A DNA stretch of 64,000 nucleotides from Brevipalpus yothersi. Lineage: Eukaryota; Arthropoda; Arachnida; Trombidiformes; Tenuipalpidae. The stretch covers positions 1-64,000 of the forward strand of contig QZCP01000143.1 in assembly GCA_003956705.1 (NCBI GenBank). The letters are read 5' to 3'. A program made the translations under genes and the position numbers. Below, in pieces: positions 50,891 through 62,023 of this stretch. Position 1 is the stretch's first letter. Every line of letters starts with the position of its first letter. The notes under the pieces are model-generated. The model had not been told where the DNA came from, did not search any database, and saw nothing but the letters and a program-made list of their open reading frames with translations.

Positions 50891-52424
50891 TTTGGAATGG
50901 ATTTTGTTATGATGCATCTTTATTATGATATTTTGCTTTAGAAAAAAATGTGCCAAATTCTTTTGTATCAATAATTTTGTCTGAGGTTGTGCATAAATTA
51001 TGATTACATTTTATTGGATATTTTTCTTGTCATCAAAGCCTTTTTTTCATGAAATCAACAAGCCTTCGAAGAGATGATAATCTACTGCAATTTTCTCATT
51101 TAAGATACAATGTAATATGTCAATTATTATTTCTGGCCATTCTGACTGTCCAATTTCTAACTGACAGGCAATGTTTTCCATGGATACGGGATCTTAGGTT
51201 ATCCAACGAACTCAATCTAAATTCTTTATCCTGATTCATTGTCAATTGAGACCAGCCAACCAAAATTTTTTCCGAATTTTTCCTGAAAATATCTTAAAAT
51301 TCTTCATAGGAAATCAGTAATCCCATCTCAATAGCGGTTTTACTCCTTTAGAGTGGGGACTAAATTGGCATGAATGAAATAATGATTCACTCTACAGGAG
51401 ATGTGTTCTACTCAATATGAAACTTATAGGCGATTTAACTATCAAAGTAAGATATTTTTAATAACAAAAATCGCTTTGCACAGCATCTTCGGAATATCTA
51501 TAAATCATCTAGTTTTAGCATCAAATATCTGTCAGCTATCATATTCTGAATTGAGGTTCATGTCTTGAGTATGTTGATGAGTTCTCCTCCGGGAGAGAGT
51601 CTCAAAAAGATGTAAAAACTGAAACAATCAAGTGGGAAGCATAGAAAGGAGATCTTTCAGTATACAGATTATCACTTGTGTTCTATAGTGTCATTGAGAA
51701 AACATCACTTTCTATCATTGTATCGAGATTGAGAAAGACCCTCTGCCCGGGTGAAACAAACATGCACAATATGCACTTTTGGTGCATTTACAAATCCAGT
51801 TCATCGATTTACCTGAAAACAGACTGATTTCATACTAACCATGCATGAAATTGTTGAATAAATATGTGAATTCTTATCAGAAGAATGAACTGAACTCTTT
51901 AAGTTTATTCAAAATTATGAAAAATGGAAAATATAAAGAAAGATAAATCAATGTTCGCATATGTTTCACTTTTTCATGTTGTGTCTTTCAACGCTAGATC
52001 ACCACTACCCTTTTCCCCTCAACATCATACATTTACATAGTAGCGAGATGTGAGAGCCAGTCAGACCAATTGTAATTTGGTCTAGACTGGAATCGGACTT
52101 CGGTATCGATGAACATTAAACATTGAACATTTACGATTAAGTTAATGAGTTACCTGGGATATCTTATATCCCCCTGTTTTAAGATTGGTGGTCGATTTCG
52201 TTTTGATTAGATCAGTATTAGCAGTAAAAGAAAAAATGAATAATGATAAGAAAAATTTTGCTTGTTTGGTTAAATGTAAAAGGAATAGAATGGATAAAAA
52301 AAGGGTTAAAAAGGGGTACAACGTGAGAAGAATGTAAATTTTTCTGTCAGGTTTTTTGGCATGGCGTCAATTGGTGAGAGTTAACTATGTTACTCACTTT
52401 GAGATTCTTCTTGACATTCATCCT
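50891..52424. other. 3' flank of HSPA12-like gene and expected 3' end of the gypsy element
   Basis: No gene. On the minus strand a purine run AAAACAGGGGG (52180-52170) could be the gypsy polypurine tract, but no copy of the sequence just outside the primer binding site was found here, so a matching 3' LTR is not demonstrated. Confidence 0.5.
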
Positions 52425-53177
52425 TTACGAATTTTCGGAAATCCTCTCCATAATTTCGAAGGGGCCAATTCTTCTAGGTTCAATTTTTCCCTGGACATGA
52501 TTATCGATTAAAACTCGATCACCTACATTGAAACTAAGTTGCTGATGTTTTTGGTCATACCTTTTCTTATTTGAGTCATGCGATTTTTTAGAGTTTTCGA
52601 TTGCTTGAGCACGAGCTTCCTCGAGTGTGGGTTTCTGTTCGAGATTATTTTCGTAGCTCGAAATTCCTGTGAGAAGGAATCGTGGTGAAAATTTCGTCCA
52701 GGATGGCATTGAATTATTGTACTCATTGACACATTGGTGGATGAGGGTTGTCCATGATAATTTTGCATCATGCTCATGGTATTTGCAACGTAACTGATTG
52801 ATGATGGTCTGGTTTGCCCTCTCTATCATCCCGTTGCTTTTCGAGCAGTATGAGGGGACAAGTTTCATTTTGATATCATTGTTAACAAGAAATGATCTGA
52901 ATGATTTTAAGACAATACCTGGATAATTATCAGAAATCAAGAGTTTTGGGATTCCAATTGTCATGATTCGTTGGAGCAGTTTTTGGAAATCCAATGCTTT
53001 CTGAGTTTTTGAGGGTAAACACCACAAGAACCGAGTAAAGTGATCGATGGCTGAGTGAAGATATTTTTTGTTCGAATTATAGCCATCAAGGCCTCCAACG
53101 GTGTCAATTGAAATGATTTCAAAAGGTTTTTCCACTGAACCCATGCATGAGAGTGAGCCTAATTTGATGGTCTTAAG
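52425..53177 (-). pseudogene. Gypsy integrase catalytic core (3' part of split pol)
   Basis: Open for about 250 codons, with element sequence starting near KLGSLSCMG. The DDE residues are visible: Asp in ISIDTVGG, Asp in LLISDNYPG and Glu in SKSNGMIERANQTI. The C-terminal GDRVLIDN...RIGPFEIMERI segment is the usual integrase SH3-like end. The upstream zinc-finger part lies 1.6 kb away beyond an insert. It probably ends at the TAA at 52425, though a one-base shift would extend it slightly. Confidence 0.85.
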
Positions 53178-54287
53178 GATGGTCAAGTGACTATCATCAC
53201 AGCAAAGCAAATCATCGGTGAAAACCGTGGCTACAAAAAAGTTCCAAAAGAAGTTTATCTGGAAAGAATAAAGGAGTCTCTGAAAAAGCTTTATGAAGCA
53301 GAAACTCCAGAGGAGAAAAAAGCTTGGAGAAATCGAGTAGCCAGCAATAAGTCAAGATTGCGTAAACCTGATAGTTACCAAGAGAAAAAACACCAAGCTC
53401 AGCGTATGAGATACTTGGAGATGCTGAAGCAATTCACACCTCGATTTGATTGGAATTTCCGTACCCCAGCAAAACGATTCATCGAGAGAGCAATCGAAGA
53501 TTGCAAACGAAGCGGCCTCCAGGTGTTAGCGCTCGATATTGAGGGTCAGTGTGTCAAAGTTAAAAGTCAGAAGTACATTGTTCCAGGCTCTGTTGGTGTG
53601 GTTGATTGTGAGGGGAAGATTTTATTCCATTCCATAATCCATTGGCCTAAAGATTTGCTGTTAGAGCCAGAAAAACGAAATCATCTCACTGGCCTGAATT
53701 ATGAAGCTTGCCAATTCGGTGAAACGTTAGGTTTTCCTCGAGTGAAAATTGCTGAAATTCTCCTCGCTGCTGACATCTTTGTTCTCCATGGACAAAGTGG
53801 TGATTTGAAAGCTCTTTATTTCAAAGAGACTGATTTTGTCCAAATCCAGCACAAAATTCGAGACGTGGGTTCCTACTATCGGATCCAAGGCCAAGCACAC
53901 ACGATTGCCTTGCAGTTGGCTAGTTTTCTATTATTTCAGAAAATTTTTCAGGATGGCTACCACTACGCAATTGAAGATGCTTTTTACACTATGATGCTGT
54001 ATCTGGCCGATCGAACTGAATTCGAAAAAACATATGAAAAATGCAAATTTCAAGTGGACTACACGCATGGTTGGCAATCAATTATATATCCACCAAATTA
54101 TCAAATGAGTGGATTGTGGCAAGCCTATGCTGATAGGTATGGCGATTGGCCGAGAAGGGTAAAACGACAAAAGTTTCGTCAACGAAGTCCACCAACTGAT
54201 CTAGAAAATCAAGTGTCTCCAGCAAAAGTTTTGAGACCTCCATATAATGTTAATATTGATTGGTTTGGTAGATTTTTTGGCGGATAA
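53163..54287 (+). CDS. REXO4-like DEDDh 3'-5' exonuclease ORF inside gypsy integrase
   Basis: Open frame of about 374 codons on the strand opposite the gypsy element, following a TAA at 53160. No ATG precedes the conserved region; the first NTG is GTG at 53187 and the first ATG is 74 codons later, so the 5' end is missing or supplied by splicing. Numbered from that GTG: residues 12-95 are basic and helical. ALDIEG carries Asp117/Glu119 (Exo I), LHGQSGDLKAL carries Asp206 (Exo II), HKIRDVG matches the REXO4 IRD segment, and HYAIEDAFYTM carries His259/Asp264 (Exo III). All four DEDDh acids and the general-base His are present. Family members trim structured RNA or DNA from the 3' end. Sequence outside the motifs is strongly diverged. 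There is no intron and no poly(A) tail, so a simple processed copy is not obvious. Confidence 0.8.
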   Translation, partial: FDGLKDGQVTIITAKQIIGENRGYKKVPKEVYLERIKESLKKLYEAETPEEKKAWRNRVASNKSRLRKPDSYQEKKHQAQRMRYLEMLKQFTPRFDWNFRTPAKRFIERAIEDCKRSGLQVLALDIEGQCVKVKSQKYIVPGSVGVVDCEGKILFHSIIHWPKDLLLEPEKRNHLTGLNYEACQFGETLGFPRVKIAEILLAADIFVLHGQSGDLKALYFKETDFVQIQHKIRDVGSYYRIQGQAHTIALQLASFLLFQKIFQDGYHYAIEDAFYTMMLYLADRTEFEKTYEKCKFQVDYTHGWQSIIYPPNYQMSGLWQAYADRYGDWPRRVKRQKFRQRSPPTDLENQVSPAKVLRPPYNVNIDWFGRFFGG

Positions 54288-54784
54288 TATTCATGTTCGA
54301 AGAAGATGAATATTATTTGAAGTAGGAGATATGTGAGAGGAATCAATATTAACATCGGTGAGCACCACTAATAGAGGTTGCTCAGTGATCAGCTGTTCAA
54401 CATGCTTGACAGCTTGGTTATCTGATGAAGAAGAGTATTTAAGATGACAATGAGAAGTGTGGAGGGATCAGTTCTGTGTCCACCTTGTCCATGTTCTTTC
54501 TCTATGTTTACTAACGTCTGTAATTGTATGTCTAATTGCTTCGTGATCACTTTGTCTAAGTGACCTTAACTGGGGTTAAGCTACACTTGTAATTTGGGTG
54601 TGAACACTATCACACTGGGTTTACCTACTACCTACTTGGATATTAAACTTCTATCTGTAATTCTCGGTCAGTGTGTGTCCCGTGATTGTCCTAATCGAAG
54701 ACTGTCGAACTCATACAACAACCACCAAGTGGAGGTTTGTTGTTCAGTGAATGATTATCTGACTGCTGATTCTCTACTTGAATA
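54288..54784. other. 3' part of the exonuclease-bearing insert
   Basis: About 500 bp after the exonuclease stop. A short inverted motif around the stop (ATAATATTCATGTTCGAA / GATGAATATTATT, about 54286-54318) could form a hairpin. No further coding region seen before the gypsy sequence resumes near 54790. Confidence 0.5.
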
Positions 54785-56226
54785 TTAGTTGTGAAAACAG
54801 GGTGATCTTTTTATTTTGTTTTTCAAACAGATTCCACAGGTCTCGACAAAAGTTTTGACATCATTAGTCATGTCTGGCCATGAGTATGATTTGGACAACA
54901 TTTGTAACATTTTTTTCACCCCGATATGTCCAAATTCGTGATGAAAATTGTCAATCAGCTTCGCCCTCAGGTACACCGGAACGAAGTACCGATTGAGAAG
55001 ACCTTTTCTTGTCACCCAAATTCCTTCGTTATTTCGTTTCATTCTTCTCCTCTTCTGTGGTTTATCCTCCGTTTGAGCTGTAAGAATGTCCTGTTTTGTT
55101 ACGAGGTTTACAATTTTTATGTGATTATTATGGTGAAGATCGGTTTTCACCGGGGCACGTGACAGAGCATCAGCCGCAATATTATCCTTCCCTGGTCGAT
55201 ATTTGATTTCAAAATCATATTGACTCAATTTCAGAGACCATCTAAAAAGCCGCAATTTGGGTTGCTTTGTTTTGCTCAGCGATTGTAAAGCTGTATGGTT
55301 AGTGAAGACAATAAATTTTTTTCCATAAAGATAGAAATGCCAATAATCCAGTGCTTCGACTACTGCTAAGCATTCCAGTTCACTGATTACGTAGTTCATC
55401 TGATAAGGAAGGAGTTTTTTCGAGAAGTATGCTACTGGATGTAGGTTGTTATTTTCATCTGGTTGCTTAAGAACAGCACCGATCCCAACTCGACTTGCGT
55501 CACATTCAACTTGACATGGTTTTTTAGGGTCATAAATTTTCAAAACTGGCTCAGAGGTGAGAATTTTTTTGATCTGATTGAATGAGTGTTCACAATCATC
55601 ATTCCAAACATATTTTGTGTCTTTTTTGAGGAGGTGATAGAGAGGAGCGAGAATTTTGGTGATGTTTGGAAAAAACTTGCGATAGTAATTAATCTTTCCT
55701 AGGAAACGTTGGAGAGATTTTTTCTCCTGAGGCTTTGGAAAGTTCGTGATAGCCTTTAAGTTGTCATTGAGTGGTAAGATCTTCCCTGGTTTTAGTCTGA
55801 GGCCTAGATATTCAATTGTTTGTCTCAAAAATTTGCATTTCGAGACTTTGAACTTGACATTTTCGGCTTTAAAAGCTGTGAATACTAGTTCAATGTGTTT
55901 CAAATGATCATTTTTCGTTTTGGAATGGATCAAAAGGTCATCCATGTAGCAATGTGTGAAATTTTTGAGATCATGTTTTTGCAGAATTCGAATGATTGTA
56001 CGAGCGAATACACTGGGCCCATTTTTGAGACCCATCGCCAGGACCAGCCATTGGAAGTGGCCTGATTCGGTCACAAAAGCTGTTTTTGGGATGTTCTCGG
56101 GTTTCATGGGAATATGATAGAACCCTGAGCTGGTATCGAGCGTAGTAAAAACCTGATCACCTGCAAGGCTATCTAAAATATCTTCGATTTGAGTGAAAGG
56201 GAAGCTATCAGTGATGGTAGGGTGTG
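54785..56226 (-). pseudogene. Gypsy reverse transcriptase - RNase H - integrase zinc domain (truncated pol)
   Basis: About 480 intact codons. RT: ITDSFPFTQIEDILDSL, FTTLDTSSGFYHIPM (motif A), FQWLVLAMGLKNGPSVFAR (motif B) and YMDD (motif C), then FLGKINYYRKF. RNase H: VECDASRVGIGAVL, ELECLAVVEALDYW and RPGKDNIAADALSRAP. Integrase zinc domain: HHEFGH...CGICLKN (HHCC). The RT N-terminus is replaced by unrelated sequence before about SHPTITDS. The frame stops shortly after the zinc domain at the junction with the exonuclease-bearing insert. Confidence 0.92.
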
Positions 56227-57318
56227 AAGGGTGAAACGAAATAAAAATACATAACATAAGTTTCTGGGGTTCTCTGGCATAGGACGATAAATAAAGTTTA
56301 ATTGAATCAGGCTCAATACATATAATCAGCGGAGGAGAAGGCCTCTGGTAACTCTACTAGTGGCCAGGAATATAAAGGTATAACAGTTAGGGTCTCTACC
56401 GGTGAAGAACCGTGTGGGCCCGGAGAAAGGGAAAGGCTAACGGGTAGGTAGAGAGAGGCTAATCCTACTAGTGACTCAGAGTAGAGCTCAGCTAAGTTGG
56501 GCAGCATAACTAGCTGCCCTTCAAGAGGTAGAGGCTATCAGAGAAGGGTTTCGGGGTGTACTAAAGGGGAAATCTTCTAGCAGGGATATGGAACCGTACT
56601 CCAACAGTGGGGTACCGGTCCCTAGGGTAGGCAGGGTTACTCTCCAATGCACTCCAACAGTGGGGTGCCAAGGAGCGGAGTCAACGCTTACCTTTATGGT
56701 TTGAAGGCAAGTTGAAAACTGATTTGACTGGGGAATGGTGCGGCCTTATATACTCTTTAGAGAGGAAGTCAGTCAGCAAGCGGGAGGTACAATTACCCAT
56801 ACACGGCGATCTGTAGGTGGTATCACCCAAAAAGGGTGACCATCTGACATTTCAGCTAATGATCTTTTCATCCTGTAAATGTTATTAGGATCCTATGATT
56901 AATAGTGACAGATCACCGGACGCGAGCAATTAAATTGTACTATCGAAGCCGTGCATTTTCTTTGGCAATTTTTCTTCCGCATGATCACATGTTAATGACG
57001 CTAGCCATTACCGCTCGCTATCGCTCGCGGTAATGGCTTTCACATCCTGTGCCAGCATCAATCCTTTCCCATGATGATGATGTAATCCTCATCATAGGAA
57101 TCATAATTAACTTTCTCTTTCTCTCTTTCTCTCTTGCTATCTTCCTCTTATGGTCAATCTCTCACTCTCTCTTCCTCTTACCATTGCCAAAGTGCGGTTG
57201 TTGTTGGGTGCGGTTATGTGCTGTGTTGGTAGTTCCAATGGAACATTTTTGTGAATTTATTTAAATTGTGTTTTGTAGGCCATATTGGCCCATCAAAAGG
57301 GTGAGTTTACCTGCCTCA
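56227..57318. mobile_element. Insert in gypsy element, probable solo LTR or LTR fragment plus flanking sequence
   Basis: A block of higher GC (about 56330-56830) unlike its surroundings. Read on the minus strand it has a TATATAAGG box (rc of 56752-56760) and, about 440 bp later, AATTAAACTTTATTTATC and CCAGAGAACCCCAGAAAC, an arrangement typical of an LTR (promoter then polyadenylation region). The phrase ACTCCAACAGTGGGGT occurs twice (about 56598 and 56651), about 53 bp apart. AGGGTGA occurs at both apparent borders (about 56228 and 57296), a possible target duplication. No coding domain. The rest to 57318 includes CT-rich sequence and a perfect hairpin. Confidence 0.45.
57003..57038. repeat. 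Perfect 12-bp inverted repeat (hairpin)
   Basis: AGCCATTACCGC at 57003-57014 and its exact reverse complement at 57027-57038 around a 12-base loop TCGCTATCGCTC, itself made of CGCT units. Confidence 0.9.
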
Positions 57319-58135
57319 TCACACCATGATCACTCTCGTGATAAAACTGTCATCATCAATCGGAGGGAATACGAGCAAAAGTAATCGTTGTTTTTCGAAG
57401 AAATAAGTTGAAATATCACCCCCTCGATATTCCCACCTATCAGACTCCTTAGCAGCAGCTATTCGATTCTTACCAAATGAATTGATAAAAGCTGATCGCC
57501 ATATGCTCCATACAGGCTGAGTATTGAGTGAAAGTTTTGAGCTATACCAATTTTGAGCGTCACCAATCAGATCAGCCCTGAGACCATCAATTTTTGCTTT
57601 GTCAGCAGTCCAACCATTGTTTAAAACACAAACTTCCATGAGATTCAATCCAAATTCTTGGATTTTCACTTTTTCCATCAAACTTTGTAATTTCCATTCT
57701 GACCATTTTCACTGGATGATTACCATCACGAAGATATGCTAAAGTTTCTTGCTGAGATTTTACTAGTTCACTTATTAGAGTCATGAGAGTTGATTCTGAA
57801 GAATTGTTATTATTATTTGAAATTAACGGAGTTGACTGCTCTCCATAACTGTTTTCATGATCAGATTCACTGGACTCACCAAACTGCAGATTCATATATG
57901 GTTCTGCCACATTATCAGCTGAGTTGACTGTGAGTCGTCGAAAATGGGTCATCACTTCTAAAGCTGATGAGAATGTTCTGCGAGAGGTCAGAGAAGCATG
58001 ATGATCAAGCGATTGGTATTCACTATCCACTATAATCCACTCATTATCATCAGGTAAAAGATATTTGAGCAAGATGTTTTTGCCATCTTCACGAGCAAAA
58101 TGAAACTTAATACGGCAAGACATCCTCTCGACCAC
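57319..58135 (-). pseudogene. Gypsy gag fragment with frameshift
   Basis: Two minus-strand frames that together read as gag. The 5' part (58135 to about 57660) ends in MEITKFDGKSENPRIWIE, and the 3' part continues in another frame with LNNGWTADKAKIDGLRADLI and AQNWYSS, the usual gypsy gag 'FDG...W' to 'A..WY' order. The frame change near 57660 is a decay mutation or, less likely, a programmed shift inside gag. The CCHC knuckle and everything downstream to RT are missing. Confidence 0.8.
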
Positions 58136-58139
58136 GCCA
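58122..58139 (-). promoter_or_regulatory. Gypsy primer binding site complementary to tRNA-Ser 3' end
   Basis: Minus strand TGGCGTGGTCGAGAGGAT. The complement ATCCTCTCGACCACGCCA fits the 3' 18 nt of a type-II serine tRNA (T-arm end, acceptor, discriminator G, CCA). tRNA-Ser priming is known for 17.6/297-group gypsy elements. It lies three bases from a TACA that would end the 5' LTR and is followed at once by gag. Confidence 0.7.
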
Positions 58140-58143
58140 AATT

Positions 58144-59989
58144 GTAGTGTTGACTCATGAAAATCAAATTGAAATGAATTTATTTATGTAAATGAAAAGG
58201 AATCACCACAAACTTTGAGTGTTATTCAATACACTCAAGTGATATCATGACCAAACTCTTCTGGCCTTTTTAGTTTTGCTGTTTACCAGCAAGAGGATGA
58301 AGTGAGAGATAGAGAGAGCAGACAGAGAAGAGGAGAGAGAAGAAGAAAATTGTGTTCATGGTCATGGGAAGAGAGAGAGAGAGCGAGATGTATGAATACA
58401 TACATTCACATAGAGAGAGAGAAAAGACAAACAGACAACAAGCATCCGATGCCAATTAACTTCGGCTCTGGAAACTTTCACTCGTTAGATGTGCTTCCAT
58501 AATTTATGAGATGAGGATCAAATGGTCCAAAACCTCTCATAATGAAGATGAGAAAAGCAGAATTGATTATTGGAAAATGAAATTATTTTTAAGTGTGAGA
58601 TGGAACACAACATTGCTGTCATGTTTTCTTGTTTGATCTATTTAAGATGGAGAATTTGGTAACTCGAGCTCCTTGATCTTCAGCTTCATGCAAGAGAGTG
58701 AGATACTTCATATTCTTTCTGAATTCTTGGATGAACTTGATATTTTCCATCAGGACAAGGTGGAACATTGAATCTTGTTAATAGACTTGTAATTTCTCCA
58801 TCTATCTGTGGCTTTGTAACCGTAGTTTTGATCGAATTGTTACAAGTTCTGACTTGAGTGCAACTTCGCGTTGGACATGCATGGAACTTTGATTGTCTCG
58901 AAACTCATGGCAGAATTTTACCAATTATTGAGTCGTGATATACTCTCTTGCTAATTGATCACCAAAAGATATAGTGCCATGAATGAAGCGTTTCAAGTTG
59001 AACAAAGTGCCTTCAAATAAAAAAGCTGATAAGTCATGCAGAGTTCCCTGCATCCTTCAGCACTCTGGTATATGGCACGAGGAATGTATTTTCGTTACCA
59101 GAGCTAGGCGATTGTTTGTTCTAAATAATCGATTGATTAATCGAGAAGCTCTAAACAATCAAATAATATTTTGAAAGCTCCTTCGCCGATCAGGAACAAT
59201 CGATTTCCAGAATCAAACCCGAAAATTCACTCGATTAATCGATCTCTCGATCAATTGCGCACCTCTATCTCTATTATTCGAAGATGAAGATCAACTGCAT
59301 TATATGAATTGATGGTGTGACAGTTTTTCTTCGACAACTGTCTTCTCTCTCTCTTTCTCTTCACTAACCTTGAATTCTTATATTTTGAATTTTGAATTTT
59401 CTCTTCCGAAAACGAAAATTGGCCCTAACCGAGGGCATAAAAGAGGATGGAGATGGATGAGATGAATGATCTTCGGACATGAACAAGAGATAGGCAGAGA
59501 AAGAGAACTCGATACGCTCAATCGACTTTTTATTGGTGAACGCTACTAATAACATAGATGATAGTTCTTATCGAAATGGGGAGTTTGCTTGTGGAAATCA
59601 TTTTAAAAAATCTTTACTCTTGTTAGATCATTGGATCACAGTTGAAATTGTATCAAAGCTCATGGATGATTTCATCTGTGAGAATTAGGATGAGTGTTGA
59701 GTACTCATTTTTTGATCTGGAAAGCTGGAAATTCATTGATCACAATAGCATTGGATCTGATTCATTGAGTTATTGGAGACAAGCATAGACGGCTTTGGAT
59801 AAAAAATTCAAATCAGCAATCCATTCCCATTCTCTAATGTGGCGCTAAGCGCTTTTGCAGGTTAATAGAGATCTTAAATTACCTGAGTCGAAGATTCATT
59901 GAATAATAAAATATTGAGTTGGATGAAAAGATTGATCAATTCCAAGTATTTCCTAGGTTCATACTCATGAACCTGCTGCTAACACCTGT
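58144..59989. other. Presumed gypsy 5' LTR region and intergenic
   Basis: Sequence beyond the PBS to about 58260 should be LTR but has no recognised partner. The rest holds GA-rich runs (58310-58425) and the inverted/direct flanks of the protease duplication. No supported gene. Confidence 0.5.
59310..59440. repeat. Inverted repeat arm A flanking protease duplication
   Basis: About 130 bp, with the end around CGAAAATTGGCCCTAACCGA, matches 61188-61350 in reverse orientation with modest divergence. Confidence 0.8.
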
Positions 59990-60950
59990 TTAGCTATCTT
60001 GATCCATTATTCCATCAATCCAGTGTCTCCAAAAAGATACATTCACAAAAACAGCTTCTTCACTAGGGATGAAAAAACAGTTTATAATATTTGGTCTAAG
60101 AAATATCATCATCAACCACTCACTTGCAATACCGCGAGCCAGCTGATGTGAGTCCTATCAGCATATCTCCAGATTTTCTTTCATTTTTCCAAACAGCAGG
60201 CCCTCCTGAATCCCCATAGCAAGTTCCTCTGAGTTCACTAGAGGTACAAAAGTATTTGATGCTTTTAAAATAAGGCTGATGGCTACAACGGTCATCTGGT
60301 AACAATCTGACATCAGCTTTCATCAGAGTGAAAGGTTTCGATCCCGGCGGTACCTGTGAACCCTGTTCTGGGAAGACTCGGACGTATCCCCAGCCAGCAA
60401 CAGTTATGCTCTTCTTTGGATCTAATTTATGATTTGATTTAATCATGTTGATTTTTCTGAATTTGTATGGCTCCTGGTCCAAGGGAATTGGGTCTCTCAA
60501 TTTCAAGAGGACAATGTCTCCATCCTTGTCTCTTGGAGAAAAGTATTTCTCAACTGAATATTTCCTTCCATTTTCCAGTCCCTCTAGTGTGTTGTCATAA
60601 TTTGGGGTCACATAAAGATTTCCACCGCCAGAACCTATCCATGTCACATGCTCAGCGGTGAGAATCCAATATGGATCTAAAATCACGCCAGCAGCGTAAT
60701 GTTCCATCGGATTACTGCTATGGCTAATAGCTATAATGTAAGGGAATTCACCTTTATAAGCCTTTTCGCCATTAAGAATTTTCGATCCATGCTGAGGATC
60801 TTCTCTGAAATGCTGGGTAGAGGATTTTCCAGTTGAGTGCTTCGATTGGCTTATATTATCATGTTTTTTGATCTGAGAGCAAAACAAAGATGGAAGATTG
60901 AAACAAAACACAATGAGTATGAGATGCAGAATATCCATTTGGAATTTCAT
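59990..60950 (-). CDS. Secreted S1-family (trypsin-like) serine protease, copy 1
   Basis: Two exons, 60950-60124 and 60062-59990, spliced at a strong GTGAGT donor, give 299 aa; without the splice the frame would stop at a TGA overlapping the donor. The signal peptide ends near LPSLFCS and a Ser/His-rich propeptide follows. Activation would give ILNGEKAYKGEFPYI (IxxG instead of IVGG). Catalytic triad intact: WILTAEHV (His57), DGDIVLLKL (Asp102), GDSGGPAVW (Ser195). Cys42-Cys58 is missing, while the 168-182 and 191-220 type cysteines are kept. Residue 189 reads as Gly and 215 as Ala, so specificity is not trypsin-like. The last exon gives VNVSFWRHWID, the typical C-terminal helix. Likely an extracellular digestive or host-interaction enzyme; that role is inference. 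Confidence 0.88.
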
Positions 60951-62023
60951 GCTCCTCTAACAAAATTTTCAATACATTTTCAATTTCCAGTTACAAATCT
61001 ATTTCTTTCTCTTCGGTTTTCATATCAACGTAGCTGATTTCGCCTCTCCAAATCGTGAAAATATTCTGTTACTGCTCAAATTTGAGCTCATCATGCTTTC
61101 TCAGTATCGAATGTTGAATGTTTTTTGGTTGAAAATAAATCAGATTAATGATTGTTCCTTTTTCTTCTTCCAAGAGGAGTAAATCTCGATCCTCTTCTAC
61201 GTCCTCGGTTAGGGCCAATTTTGGTTTTCGGAAGAGAAAATTTAAAATTCAAAACATATGAATTCAAGGTTAGTGGAAAGAACAAGAGAATGCAAGAGAG
61301 AAAGAGAGAGAAGATAGCTAGTGAAGAGAAATTGTTCCACCATCAATTCGTAGAATGTTCAAGTATCAATGAAATTGATCTTCTCCTTTGAGTTCATACA
61401 GCCATTTACTGTGAAATGGGTACAAACAAACCCAATCTCCTGATGAGAACTATCATGAGCTCCTTCGAATCATGATAAAACGATGGAGAGGTCATGAGAA
61501 ATGACAAAATATGAATCAGACCTAATGTTCCATATACAAGGTACATGTACATTGTCATTTATCTGTTTTCATTTCCTATCTATTGTTTGACCAGTTATGA
61601 GTGGGCTCATGATAGCTCTTACCAAGATGGGGAGTTTACTTGGGACAATCATTCAAAAAAATCTTTACTCTTGTTAGATAATTGGATAGCAGTTGAAATT
61701 GCATCAAAGCTCATGGATGAACTCATCTGTGAAAATCGGGATGAGTGTTGAGTACACATTTTTTTGATCTGGGAAGCTGGAAGTTCATTGATCACAATAG
61801 CATTGGATCTGATTCATTGAGCTATTGGAGACAAGCATAGACGGCTTTGGATAAAAAATTCAAATCAGCAATCCATTCTCATTCTCTAATGTGGCGCTAA
61901 GCACTTTTGCAGGTTAATAGAGATCTTAAATTACTTGAGTCGAAGATTCATGGAATAATAAAATATTGAGTTGGATAAGAAGACTAATCATTTTCCAGTA
62001 TTTCCTTAGTTCATGCTCGTGAC
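60951..62023. other. Spacer between protease copies
   Basis: Upstream region of copy 1 (to about 61170), inverted arm B, and downstream flank of copy 2. No additional gene. Confidence 0.6.
61188..61350. repeat. Inverted repeat arm B between the two protease copies
   Basis: Reverse-complement counterpart of 59310-59440 (TCGGTTAGGGCCAATTTTGG at its left end). It sits between the upstream flank of copy 1 and the downstream flank of copy 2. Confidence 0.8.

Larger units (their letters stand above)
52160..58260 (-). mobile_element. Decayed Ty3/gypsy LTR retrotransposon with two inserts
   Basis: Minus-strand element. Read 5' to 3' it runs from a candidate LTR edge near 58143 and a primer binding site (58139-58122) to gag (58135-57319, frameshifted). 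A foreign block (about 57318-56230) replaces the rest of gag, protease and the RT N-terminus. RT/RNase H and the integrase zinc domain follow (to 54785), then a second foreign block (about 54790-53175) and the integrase core (53177-52425). Frames and catalytic motifs within each block are largely intact, so inactivation looks recent. Element borders are approximate. Confidence 0.85.

Noticed and set aside
51250..52424. 3' LTR of the gypsy element
   Set aside because: No copy of the TGTAGTGTTGAC-type edge found next to the PBS could be located here by eye.
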